Positions 1 to 7,233 of a stretch of 10,221 nucleotides of DNA are shown here, piece by piece. The notes under the pieces are model-generated. The model searched no databases. It was not told where the DNA came from and saw only the letters and a program-made list of their open reading frames with translations. The stretch comes from Bryobacterales bacterium (GTDB taxonomy: Bacteria > Acidobacteriota > Terriglobia > Bryobacterales > Bryobacteraceae), in NCBI GenBank assembly GCA_003487005.1, contig DNFG01000495.1, positions 1-10,221 on the forward strand, written 5' to 3'. Position 1 is the first letter of the stretch. Every line of letters starts with the position of its first letter. Made by a program: the position numbers and the translations under genes.

Positions 1-1062
1 AACGTCCGACCCAGCCCGAGAAACGCCGCCGGCGCCGGTCAGGAACATCACGGTGGGCGCCATTTCGGTATCGCGCGCAGAGACCTGGAAATTGTGTTCG
101 TGGCCGCACAAATAGGCGGCGACGCGATGCTGTGCGAGCAGGCGCGTGATGGGCCGGAGACGTTCGATCTCGCCGCCATGGCGGGGCCCGGCGTTGAAGG
201 GCGGATGGTGGCCGTAGACGATCTTCCAGGGCGCGCGCGACTGGGCCAGCGCGCCGCCGAGCCAGGCGGTTTGAGGCCCGAGCCCTTCATCGGTGTTACG
301 GGTAGTATCGAGCGCGAAGAAGTCCACCAGATTGCCGTAGCCGAACGAGTAATAGCGCGCGGGGCGGTTGCCGGGGAAGAAGAAGTTGTCGAACTGGACC
401 GGCAGATCCGCGGCGGATTCGGACTCCTTGCCGTCGTGGTTGCCGAGGATCATGTAGAAGGGCACCTCGCGCAGAATAGCTTCGTAGGGAGCGAAGTGCT
501 TCTTCTCCCAGTCGCGGTCGTGGCGGCCGGTGCCGAAGGGCAGGGGGATGCCGAACAGCGTGCTGGCATAGATGTTGTCGCCCACGGTCAGCACGAAGCG
601 CACCGGGCGGCCGGCGGCTTTCAGTCGTTCGAATTCGCGGACCATGACGCGGGCCAGTTCGTATTGACCGGCGGAGCCATTGCCGTAGTCGCCGATGACG
701 AAGAAGTCGAGGTGGTCCGCCGAGACGGGGTGGGTGCGAACGGCGCCCTCGCCGGCCACGCGGCCGTCGACGGTGACCCGGTACGGGTAGATCGTGTCCG
801 CATCGAGGCCGGAGACTTCGATCCAGTTCCGGCCGCTGACGCGGTGTTCGCCGTTGAGGGTGACAATCGCCTCGCCGTGGGAGGCGGACTCGCGGCCGAT
901 GGTGTTGGCACGGAGGCCGGTGGTGGTCCCCCAGGCGATCAGGACGCGATCCGTGCCGATGTCGCCGGCGTACGTGAAAAAACGCGGCTGAGGGGCGGTC
1001 GCGAACGCGAGCAGCAGCGCCAGCGGCAGGGCGAGCGCGGCGGCTTTACCAGTGGCGCTCAA
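1..1062 (-). CDS. Secreted purple-acid-phosphatase-like metallophosphoesterase (3' end outside window)
   Basis: The visible 354 residues carry the five metal-binding blocks of the calcineurin-like/purple acid phosphatase fold in order: GDYG (124-127), GDNIY (161-165), GNHD (207-210), GHHP (284-287) and GHEHN (320-324). The GDxxY form, whose Tyr ligates iron in purple acid phosphatases, argues for that subgroup. Residues 6-23 are a hydrophobic signal-peptide-like stretch. Residues about 28-115 look like the beta-sandwich (fibronectin-III-like) domain that usually precedes the catalytic domain. The protein should therefore be exported and hydrolyse phosphomonoesters or phosphoproteins; the substrate cannot be told. 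The start is a TTG, chosen because GGGAGGTGG lies upstream with 9 bases between GGAGG and the codon, and no other start fits the signal peptide. It overlaps the end of the kinase-like gene by 17 bp, which suggests translational coupling. The frame is open to the window edge, so the C-terminus is missing. Confidence 0.88.
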   Translation of the reverse strand, partial: MSATGKAAALALPLALLLAFATAPQPRFFTYAGDIGTDRVLIAWGTTTGLRANTIGRESASHGEAIVTLNGEHRVSGRNWIEVSGLDADTIYPYRVTVDGRVAGEGAVRTHPVSADHLDFFVIGDYGNGSAGQYELARVMVREFERLKAAGRPVRFVLTVGDNIYASTLFGIPLPFGTGRHDRDWEKKHFAPYEAILREVPFYMILGNHDGKESESAADLPVQFDNFFFPGNRPARYYSFGYGNLVDFFALDTTRNTDEGLGPQTAWLGGALAQSRAPWKIVYGHHPPFNAGPRHGGEIERLRPITRLLAQHRVAAYLCGHEHNFQVSARDTEMAPTVMFLTGAGGVSRAGSDV

Positions 1063-2653
1063 TGCCCACCACCTCCCGCCGTCCGCCGCGCAGGCGGAGG
1101 TAGACGTCCACGAACTTCTTCGCTTCCCCGCCCCGGATGCGCGCCTTCAAGAACTCGGCGCGCGAATTGGGGACTTGCAGGCCCGCGGCCCCGGCGAGCG
1201 GCGTTTCCGTGTTCGCGGTGTTGTCGAACACAGCCCACTCCACCTGATATTGCGGCTCGGCGGTGAATCCGTGCTTCGCCGAGAGATGCTCGAATGCGAG
1301 ACGGCCATCGATGATGGAGAATCGGTCGAGAGGCAGCACCCCGGCGAAGAACGCGCGTCCGATCTTGTCGCGGCGTTTGATCAGACATTCAATCAGCCAG
1401 GCCTCGGCCTCCGGGTCGCTATATTGGCCGGTCTTGACGATGGCGCGGATCTGGTCATCCGTGAAGGCCATCACCTGCTTGGCCATCCAGAAGCCGTCAT
1501 CGGGCAGGCGATTGGAGAACGCGGGATTAGGGTATTCGGCCTTCCAGCCGAGCGCGTCGAACTTCTCGTGCTCGAACCGGCCGATGCTGGGGAAATCCGG
1601 ATAATGCGCCTTGGCCCATTTGGGAACGGCGAGCCCGAAGGTGAAAAACTGGATCACGGCCGGCTTGAATTCCCACAAGTATTCGAATCCCGAACGCGGA
1701 CTGTTGGCCTTCTGTGTGCCGCTGCCCAGCGTCGAGCCGAAGTCGATCAGATAGTGTTTGACAAACCGCCGGCCGTTCTCTTCGACGACGAAATCAATGG
1801 TGTTGACCGAACGCGAATCGTCATGGCCGAGCCAGGCGCAGGCCACGCTGTAGCCGCGCAGGTCGCGCCGGTGCTCGTGGGGGACGATATCGTTCGGATC
1901 GTCGCGGCGCGTGCCCCAATAGCGGAAGGGGCCTGCCCATTCACCCTTGATATAGCGGCTGGCCAGCGCGCGATAGCGCCCTTGCGCATCTTGCGGCACT
2001 TTCATCAGAATCTCGGTGATATCGCGCGAATTCATTTCGCGTTCCTTGCCGAGTTCGTCCTTGACCTTCGCCCCTTTCCGGATTTCGAGCCGGTCCGGAT
2101 CGAGTTCGACGATGTAATTGTCGGGCACGTTGTAGCCCAGTGCGTGAAAGAAGCGCCCCACGAGCACGTCCGGGGCGCTCGCCATTTCGGGATGGCCGAT
2201 CGGATCAAACTTCAGCGCGTACTTTTCGCCGGTTGCATCGATGATGGTGAAGCCCGGCGTGACGCCCTCGTTTTTCGAGGCCGTCACTGTCCATTTGCCG
2301 GCGGCCGAGGGCGGCCGGTCGCCGCCGGGCCCGCGCACCAGTTCCTCGATCGACATGGGCCGGTAGTAGTGACGGCGCTGCCACCAGGCCGAATCCATCG
2401 CTTCATCCAGGGTGTTGACGGTCTGGGCGCGCGGCACGGGCGCCTTGGGGTCAGCGCCCGCGGGATTGCCGAAGCTGGAGTACAGGAAATCAAAATAGTC
2501 GGAAAACTTGCGGCCCAGGATCTTACCGGCGTCGCGCGGAGGGGGCTCCACCAGCAGCGGGTCGTCGGGGTAGAAGCGCGGTTCGCCGCCGGGCAGCGCC
2601 GCCAGTGGGAGCAGCGCCGCCAGCAGCACAAACGTGTGAATCGCTTTCTTCAC
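1046..2653 (-). CDS. Secreted atypical kinase-like protein (HipA/PI3K/FAM20-like fold), uncharacterised
   Basis: A protein of 535 residues from the chosen GTG. Residues 1-22 (MKKAIHTF then a Leu/Ala-rich core ending LPGG) form a signal peptide. The middle has the elements of an atypical kinase: a beta-strand lysine in YALKFDP (K148), a following helix with an acidic residue (PEMASAPDVLVG, from about 155), a catalytic-loop-like HDDSRSVN (277-284) in which D279 and N284 have the D-x4-N spacing of PI3K and HipA, and IDFGSTLGSG with D304 as the metal-binding Asp. The C-terminal ~200 residues match nothing I recognise. I recall similar unnamed proteins in Acidobacteriota. Kinase activity is an inference from motifs. 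The gene sits 7 bp after the Omp85-like gene and overlaps the downstream phosphatase gene by 17 bp. A GTG at 2671 would add six residues and overlap the upstream gene by 11 bp; I prefer 2653 because the signal peptide then begins normally. The opposite strand is also open for 555 codons but lacks recognisable motifs. Confidence 0.82.
   Translation of the reverse strand: MKKAIHTFVLLAALLPLAALPGGEPRFYPDDPLLVEPPPRDAGKILGRKFSDYFDFLYSSFGNPAGADPKAPVPRAQTVNTLDEAMDSAWWQRRHYYRPMSIEELVRGPGGDRPPSAAGKWTVTASKNEGVTPGFTIIDATGEKYALKFDPIGHPEMASAPDVLVGRFFHALGYNVPDNYIVELDPDRLEIRKGAKVKDELGKEREMNSRDITEILMKVPQDAQGRYRALASRYIKGEWAGPFRYWGTRRDDPNDIVPHEHRRDLRGYSVACAWLGHDDSRSVNTIDFVVEENGRRFVKHYLIDFGSTLGSGTQKANSPRSGFEYLWEFKPAVIQFFTFGLAVPKWAKAHYPDFPSIGRFEHEKFDALGWKAEYPNPAFSNRLPDDGFWMAKQVMAFTDDQIRAIVKTGQYSDPEAEAWLIECLIKRRDKIGRAFFAGVLPLDRFSIIDGRLAFEHLSAKHGFTAEPQYQVEWAVFDNTANTETPLAGAAGLQVPNSRAEFLKARIRGGEAKKFVDVYLRLRGGRREVVGIERHW
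1069..1077 (-). promoter_or_regulatory. Shine-Dalgarno site that fixes the TTG start of the metallophosphoesterase
   Basis: GGGAGGTGG on the minus strand, inside the last codons of the kinase-like gene, leaves 9 bases between its GGAGG core and the TTG at 1060-1062. No in-frame ATG or GTG lies near, so this site decides the start. Confidence 0.65.
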
Positions 2654-2660
2654 GGCATTC

Positions 2661-3917
2661 TCACTGCACACTCTGCGAACTCGAACTGTGAATCAGTTTC
2701 GGCGCGAAGATGTTGTTGAACTTCAGCCACACCTGAAAGCCTTCGTGGCTGAAACCCACGTCCATTCGCAGAAACACGGAATTGCGGGCATTCCAACGCC
2801 ATCCGATGCCCGCCGCCGTTTCGAGGTTGCTGAAATCGAGGTCGGCGCGGCGGCGGGCCACTTTGCCGGCGTCGAAGAACAGGGCCATGTCGAGCCCGCT
2901 GAACACCTCCCAGCGGTACTCGGCATTCATCACCATCGACTGGTCGCCATAGAACCGGAACGGCCGGAAGCCGCGCAAATCGTCCGATCCGCCCAGCACC
3001 GGCTGCAAATAGAAGGGCACCTGCCGGCCATCGCGCGTGTATGTCAGATTGGTCCGCCCGCGCAGCGCAATCACCCGCCGCTGGTTGAAGAACGGGATGT
3101 ATTGCTGGCCTTCGAGGTCAAGCCGTTCGAAGGAATACTGCCCCCGGCCGCGATCCATCAGATGGTTGAAATTGGCGAGCAGGTACGTGCCGCCGCGCGG
3201 GCCGAAGCGGTTGTCGGTCCGGTCGAGTTCCACGTAACCGCCGAGGCGCGCGAAGTCCGGTTGGGCATCGAGGCCGGGCGTGACGCCACCGCCGAAGTTC
3301 TCGTCGATGGACGCGAAGCGCTGGTCGCGGCCGCGGCCCGCATGGACTTTCAGATAGCCTCCGGAGGCGGCGAGGCGCAGGCCCTTGCCGGCGGCGACCC
3401 CCACCGTGCCGTCAATGGCCAGGTCTTCATAGAGGAAATTGCTGCGGCCGTCTTTTTCCGATTCGGGCCCCTGCCCGTAGTACTGAAGGCTGGGATAGAA
3501 GTGGCGGACGGCGTAGCCCTGGAAGAAGACGGGGCGCGTGCGCGTCTCCGGCGCTTTCAGTTCGAGGTCGTAGCGCTGGAAATTGCGGAACGAAATCGCC
3601 GCGGCCGTCCGCAGATGCAGTTTCCCGCCGGCCAGATCCTCGCGCGCATACTCGGGGCCGAGAGCGAAACCGCCGCCGGTCGCCAGGCCGCCCAGTTTGC
3701 CGCGGATTCCGTTGTAGCCCGCCTGGATGCGCTCGACGATCTTGTCATCCTTGATCCGCGTGAGCACCTGCTCGGCTTTGGTGGGCTCATCGGGTTCGAG
3801 CACCGCCGCCTTCTTTTCGCGTTCGGCCTCGATTCCGGCAGCCCGGGTCGGAACCTGCGACCGCAGGGGCCCAGAGAGACAAAGAAGCAGGAGGACCAGG
3901 AAGATCAATGGACTCAT
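2661..3917 (-). CDS. Omp85/BamA-TamA-family outer-membrane barrel without POTRA domains
   Basis: A protein of 418 residues. It opens with a clear signal peptide (MSPLIFLVLLLLCLSG, cleavage probably near residue 20), followed by a charged, probably helical linker (about 28-66). The rest is beta-strand-rich sequence alternating aromatic and polar residues. Diagnostic Omp85 features are LDRTDNRFGPRGG (231-243), the loop-6 signature GGSDDLRGF (309-317, the VRGF/Y motif) and FFDAGK (347-352). The last strand is probably GFQVWLKFNNIF (393-404), followed by a Ser-rich tail instead of the usual terminal aromatic residue. There is no room for POTRA repeats, so this is a short barrel and not BamA itself. 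The ATG at 3917 was chosen because it starts the signal peptide and has GAGGGG 7 bases upstream; an open extension to 4136 has no signal-like N-terminus and runs into the divergent gene. It is the first gene of the operon with the secreted kinase-like and phosphatase proteins. A surface or secretion role for these partners is inference. Confidence 0.88.
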   Translation of the reverse strand: MSPLIFLVLLLLCLSGPLRSQVPTRAAGIEAEREKKAAVLEPDEPTKAEQVLTRIKDDKIVERIQAGYNGIRGKLGGLATGGGFALGPEYAREDLAGGKLHLRTAAAISFRNFQRYDLELKAPETRTRPVFFQGYAVRHFYPSLQYYGQGPESEKDGRSNFLYEDLAIDGTVGVAAGKGLRLAASGGYLKVHAGRGRDQRFASIDENFGGGVTPGLDAQPDFARLGGYVELDRTDNRFGPRGGTYLLANFNHLMDRGRGQYSFERLDLEGQQYIPFFNQRRVIALRGRTNLTYTRDGRQVPFYLQPVLGGSDDLRGFRPFRFYGDQSMVMNAEYRWEVFSGLDMALFFDAGKVARRRADLDFSNLETAAGIGWRWNARNSVFLRMDVGFSHEGFQVWLKFNNIFAPKLIHSSSSQSVQ

Positions 3918-3932
3918 GGGACGGCCCCTCTG

Positions 3933-3962
3933 ATTGTAGCTTGGCCCGGGCGGCCCGCCCAA
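3933..3962 (-). promoter_or_regulatory. Possible promoter and imperfect palindrome in the divergent intergenic region
   Basis: The 97-bp gap between the Omp85-like gene and the transporter gene must hold signals for both. On the minus strand TTGGGC (3957-3962) and TACAAT (3933-3938) are separated by 18 bases. Positions 3941-3962 form an imperfect palindrome with outer arms TTGG/CCAA and a GC-rich centre (8 of 10 positions pair), covering the spacer as an operator might. Against this, the -10 hexamer lies only 15 bases before the ATG, so the transcript start would fall in the Shine-Dalgarno site. The call is weak. Confidence 0.25.
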
Positions 3963-4014
3963 CAAAATTGTGCCGGGCCATCTGGATCTTGGGACGGAGA
4001 CTGCGCAACAATAC

Positions 4015-5355
4015 ATGACGATGCCACAGCCCTCGCCTCCCCCACCCGCCCGGTTGACGTGGCTCGACCGGGTCTTCCTGCTCTTCTCCGACATCCGCCC
4101 CGGCGAAGCCGCCAACACCCTGATCCTGGCTGTCAATGTCTTCCTGCTGCTCGCCTCCTACTACCTGCTGAAGACCATCCGGGAGGCCCTGATCCTCGGA
4201 GAAAGCGGCGCGGAAATCAAGAGTTACTCGGCGGCGGGCCAGGCGCTGCTGCTTCTGCTGTTCATTCCGCTGTACGGCATGCTGGGCTCGAAGGTTCGGC
4301 GCATGCGCCTGATCCTGATCGCCAACGGCTTTTTCATCGCGTGCCTGGTCGTGTTCTACATGCTGGGGAAGGCGGGTGTGCGCGAGGGCATCGCGTACTA
4401 TCTGTGGCTGGGCATCTACAACAATTTCGTCGTGGCGCAGTTCTGGGCCTTTGCCAATGACATCCACTCCGAGGAGGAAGGCAAACGTCTGTTTCCGGTG
4501 ATCGGCATCGGCATGTCGCTGGGCGCCTGGGTGGGAGCGGTGGCCGCGGGCAGACTGATCGAGGGGGTCGGGCTGTATGAAGTGATGCTGGTCGGCGGCG
4601 CCCTGCTGGGCATTTGCACCGCGATGACGTTCTGGTCCAACCATCGCGCGGTCGGCAAGAGCCGTCACCAGGTGGCCATCGCCGCGAAACCTCTCGGCGC
4701 CGAGGGCGGCTTCCAGTTGATCTTCAGCCAGCGGTACCTCATGTTGATCGCGATCCTGATCCTGCTGCTGAATGTGACCAACTCCACCGGCGAATTCCTG
4801 CTGGGCAAACTCGTCACCGCCGATGCCGCCGCGCTGGGCACCGAAGCAGCCAAGAAAGCCTTCATCGGAAGCTTTTACAGTGAGTTTTACGGCTATGTCA
4901 ACCTTCTCGGATTCCTGTTGCAGAGCTTCATCGCTTCCCGCGCCATCAAATTCCTCGGCGTCCGCGGAGCGCTGTTCATCCTCCCGATCATCGCCTTCGG
5001 CGCTTACGGACTGCTGCTGGTGTACCCGGTTCTGGGCGTGATCCGCTTCGCCAAGATCCTCGAAAACGCCACGGATTACTCGATCATGAACACCGTCCGG
5101 CAGGCGCTCTACCTGCTGACGTCACGCGAGGCCAAATACAAGGCCAAAGCCGCCATCGATACCTTCGTCGTCCGCGCCGGCGACATGCTGCAAGCCCTCG
5201 TCGTGCTCGCCGGAACCAAGGCCGGACTCGCGCTCACCGGCTTTGCCGGCGTCACGCTCGGCATCGTCGTTCTGTGGCTGACCGTGGCCGGCCTGCTGTT
5301 CGCCGAACACCAGAAACTCGAGGCCGCCGCGCGGGAGCGGGGCGAAATCGCCTGA
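4015..5355 (+). CDS. Npt/NTT-like nucleotide (ATP/ADP) transporter family membrane protein
   Basis: A 446-residue polytopic inner-membrane protein with about 11-12 hydrophobic segments. The pattern NVFLLLASYYLLKTIREAL (41-59) in the first helix, LNVTNSTGEFLLGKLV (252-267), and ENATDYSIMNTVRQALY (350-366) followed by TSREAKYKAKAAIDTF (369-384) are hallmarks I associate with bacterial homologues of the plastid/Rickettsia ATP:ADP translocases. Canonical members exchange ATP for ADP. In this one the helix-1 T-K-D lysine of true exchangers appears to be an arginine (TIRE), so the substrate is uncertain. The family is also often labelled simply MFS transporter. The gene is transcribed away from the Omp85-kinase-phosphatase operon. 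The start is uncertain: ATG at 4015 or 4021, with only a poor GGAG 15 bases upstream of 4015; a GTG at 3970 would give an unlikely N-terminus. Confidence 0.72.
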   Translation: MTMPQPSPPPPARLTWLDRVFLLFSDIRPGEAANTLILAVNVFLLLASYYLLKTIREALILGESGAEIKSYSAAGQALLLLLFIPLYGMLGSKVRRMRLILIANGFFIACLVVFYMLGKAGVREGIAYYLWLGIYNNFVVAQFWAFANDIHSEEEGKRLFPVIGIGMSLGAWVGAVAAGRLIEGVGLYEVMLVGGALLGICTAMTFWSNHRAVGKSRHQVAIAAKPLGAEGGFQLIFSQRYLMLIAILILLLNVTNSTGEFLLGKLVTADAAALGTEAAKKAFIGSFYSEFYGYVNLLGFLLQSFIASRAIKFLGVRGALFILPIIAFGAYGLLLVYPVLGVIRFAKILENATDYSIMNTVRQALYLLTSREAKYKAKAAIDTFVVRAGDMLQALVVLAGTKAGLALTGFAGVTLGIVVLWLTVAGLLFAEHQKLEAAARERGEIA

Positions 5356-5395
5356 GGGCCGCGCTACACTGCATTGTGGAAAGGTCACCCGCCCG

Positions 5396-6268
5396 ATGAA
5401 AGTCTTCGTTACTGGCGCCACCGGCTATATCGGTGCCGCCGTTTGTGATGCCCTCGCGCGTGCCGGCCACACCGTCTCCGGCCTCGCCCGGTCGGAAGAA
5501 AAGGCCGATCTGCTGCAGTCCCGGGGGCGCATCCCCGTGCGCGGTTCCCTCGAAGACCGCCACGTGCTCGAAGAGGCCGCCGCTGAAGCCGGCGCCGTCA
5601 TCCACACCGCCATGGCGTTTGATGAACACGCCCCCGAACGCGATCATGACGCCGTCGAGGCCATCCTTTCCGCCACGCGCCCGGGCCGCAAGCCGTTCAT
5701 CTACACCAGCGGCGTCTGGGTGATGGGCGACACCCGCGGCCGGATGCTGGGCGAGATCTCGATGCTCCGGCCTCCGGAACTGGTCGCCTGGCGCCCGGCG
5801 ATCGAGGACCTCGTGCTCGCCTCGCAGGGCATGGTCTTCCGCCCCGGCATGGTCTTCGGCCGCGGCGGCGGGTTCCTCGCGGGGATGTTCAACGATGCCC
5901 GGACCACTGGCGCCGTTCACATCATTGGCGCGGGCGAAAACCACTGGTCGTGTGTCCACATCGAGGATCTCGCCACGCTCTACGCGCTCGCCGTCGCCGA
6001 GCCTTCGCCCGGTGAACTCTTCATCACCTGTGGCGGCATGCCTCAACCGGTGCGCAAGATCGCGCTCGCCGTGGCGCAGGCTTGCGGCCACGAAGGCAAG
6101 GTCGAGTCCGTGCCCCTGGAAGCCGCCCGCGCCCGCTACGGCGCCATGGCCGACTGCCTGGCGATGGATCTGAAGGCCGGGTCCACCAAAGCCGCCCGCT
6201 TTTTTGGCTGGAAAGTCGAACGTCCGTCCATTTTCGACGAGGTCTTCGCCGGCTCCTACGGGAGTTGA
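5396..6268 (+). CDS. NAD(P)-dependent epimerase/dehydratase, atypical short-chain dehydrogenase (SDR)
   Basis: A 290-residue, probably cytosolic protein. MKVFVTGATGYIG holds the extended-SDR dinucleotide-binding glycine motif (GATGYIG, 7-13), and ARSEEKA (31-37) follows the second strand. FIYTSGVWVMGD (101-112) supplies the central Ser of the active-site strand, FRPGMVFGRGGG (148-159) the substrate loop, and HWSCVHIEDLA (183-193) the usual C-terminal domain signature. The catalytic Tyr-x3-Lys pair is not where expected: the helix reads WRPAIEDLV (132-140). It is therefore an atypical SDR and may not act as a classical epimerase. The substrate is unknown. The ATG has GGAAAGG with an 11-base spacer. 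It begins 40 bp after the transporter gene, perhaps in the same transcript. Its 3' end overlaps the convergent phosphatase gene by 13 bp. Confidence 0.86.
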   Translation: MKVFVTGATGYIGAAVCDALARAGHTVSGLARSEEKADLLQSRGRIPVRGSLEDRHVLEEAAAEAGAVIHTAMAFDEHAPERDHDAVEAILSATRPGRKPFIYTSGVWVMGDTRGRMLGEISMLRPPELVAWRPAIEDLVLASQGMVFRPGMVFGRGGGFLAGMFNDARTTGAVHIIGAGENHWSCVHIEDLATLYALAVAEPSPGELFITCGGMPQPVRKIALAVAQACGHEGKVESVPLEAARARYGAMADCLAMDLKAGSTKAARFFGWKVERPSIFDEVFAGSYGS

Positions 6269-7233
6269 ATGAGCTTGCCTTCGAGCAGCATCCGGGCGCG
6301 GCCGCCTTCGATGACCACGCAGGCCCTGGCGCCGCCATAGAGCGACGAAAGTCCGGCATCGGCCAGCAGCACCTTGCCGCCGAGCAGCGGCCTCACCCGC
6401 CCCTTTTGCGGCATGTGGCCGACCACCATCCGCCGGACGTTCCAGCGCTCAAGCAGCGCATCGATGTGCCCGGCCAGTTCACTTTCGGGCTGCTGGACCA
6501 GACCACGCCACCAGAAGGGGCCCAGTTCATCGGTTAGAAATCCGCCGGCTTCGGGGTCCTGCATGTCGATGTCGTGCCGGAAACGGTCGACGAAGCGCCC
6601 GTTATCCCACATCAGATACTTGGGGCTGATCCCGGCATGGACAAACAGGGTCTCTCCGGCGGCGAAGGCCACGGGCCGGTTCCGGAGCCATTTCCCGTAG
6701 ACGCCCCGGTCGCCGAACGCCTTGATCATCTCGGCCCGGCCGAGGGGGAAGGAGGCCTCCCACCGCTCGCGGAAGCCCATCGCCAGGTCCGGACGGTCCA
6801 TCGGACGGCCTTCGTGCCGGAGTACTTCGAGGTAGGTTTCAAAGTAGAGATCGCGCTCACGAGGCGACCTGGGCGTGCGGAATTCGGCATCTTCGCCGGG
6901 GGAAACATAGCGAAAATCGCCCATCATGCGCATCACTTCGTGGTTGCCCAGAAGCATCTCCACCCGGCCGCCCGCGCTTTTTGCCTGCGGCTCGAGTTTC
7001 ATCAGCAGGTCGAGACAGCGGCGTGAAGCGGGTCCGCGGTGCAGCACGTCGCCCAATTGGACCAGCGTGGCGCTCCCGCCGGTCCAGCGTCCCCGCGCGT
7101 TCGCGACGTTGGCCATGATCAGGACATCCAGGAAGCGCTCGTAGTCGCCATGGACGTCGCCCACGGCGACGACGCGGCCAGCTTCCGGCTGCAGCGCCAC
7201 GGCCATCCCCAGCATCCACTCCCTGCGATTCAT
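6256..7233 (-). CDS. Shewanella-like PPP-family phosphatase (calcineurin-like metallophosphoesterase)
   Basis: A 325-residue protein with the PPP phosphatase motifs in order: GDVHGD (25-30), GDVLHRG (61-67), GNHE (96-99), FVHAG (197-201), VVGHMPQ (271-277 region) and a closing ADAGLS (291-296). The long insert between GNHE and HAG and the GHxPQ form point to the bacterial Shewanella-like phosphatase group, some members of which dephosphorylate phosphotyrosine. The second motif is normally GDxxDRG; His65 replaces its Asp, while metal ligand D62 and phosphate-binding R66 remain. The N-terminus MNRREWMLGMAVAL resembles a short twin-arginine signal, so export is possible but the hydrophobic part is short. 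The ATG has AAGGGAG with a 6-base spacer. The ATG overlaps the TGA of the upstream kinase-like gene (ATGA), a strong coupling sign. The gene is the last of the smpB operon. Confidence 0.9.
   Translation of the reverse strand: MNRREWMLGMAVALQPEAGRVVAVGDVHGDYERFLDVLIMANVANARGRWTGGSATLVQLGDVLHRGPASRRCLDLLMKLEPQAKSAGGRVEMLLGNHEVMRMMGDFRYVSPGEDAEFRTPRSPRERDLYFETYLEVLRHEGRPMDRPDLAMGFRERWEASFPLGRAEMIKAFGDRGVYGKWLRNRPVAFAAGETLFVHAGISPKYLMWDNGRFVDRFRHDIDMQDPEAGGFLTDELGPFWWRGLVQQPESELAGHIDALLERWNVRRMVVGHMPQKGRVRPLLGGKVLLADAGLSSLYGGARACVVIEGGRARMLLEGKLIQLP

Noticed and set aside
94..1266. Plus-strand open frame of 390 codons opposite the PAP-like gene
   Set aside because: The minus strand carries all five metallophosphoesterase motifs; the plus-strand product is compositionally an antisense shadow.
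1052..2719. Plus-strand open frame of 555 codons opposite the kinase-like gene
   Set aside because: No recognisable motif, signal peptide or ribosome site; rich in Val, Ala, Arg, Gly and Asp as expected of the antisense of high-GC coding DNA. The minus strand has signal peptide, kinase motifs and operon spacing.
3918..4136. N-terminal extension of the Omp85-like gene
   Set aside because: It overlaps the divergent transporter start and would bury the signal peptide at residue 74; the ATG at 3917 has its own ribosome site.
2688..4460. Plus-strand open frame of 590 codons spanning the Omp85-like gene and the transporter start
   Set aside because: It crosses the divergent intergenic region and overlaps two genes with clear family motifs; its translation shows none.
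5356..5395. Promoter for the SDR gene (TACACT near 5365)
   Set aside because: A single -10-like hexamer without a -35 partner in a 40-bp gap; read-through from the transporter gene is equally likely.
6240..6270. Bidirectional terminator between the convergent SDR and phosphatase genes
   Set aside because: The coding regions overlap by 13 bp and no GC-rich stem with a T-run is visible.
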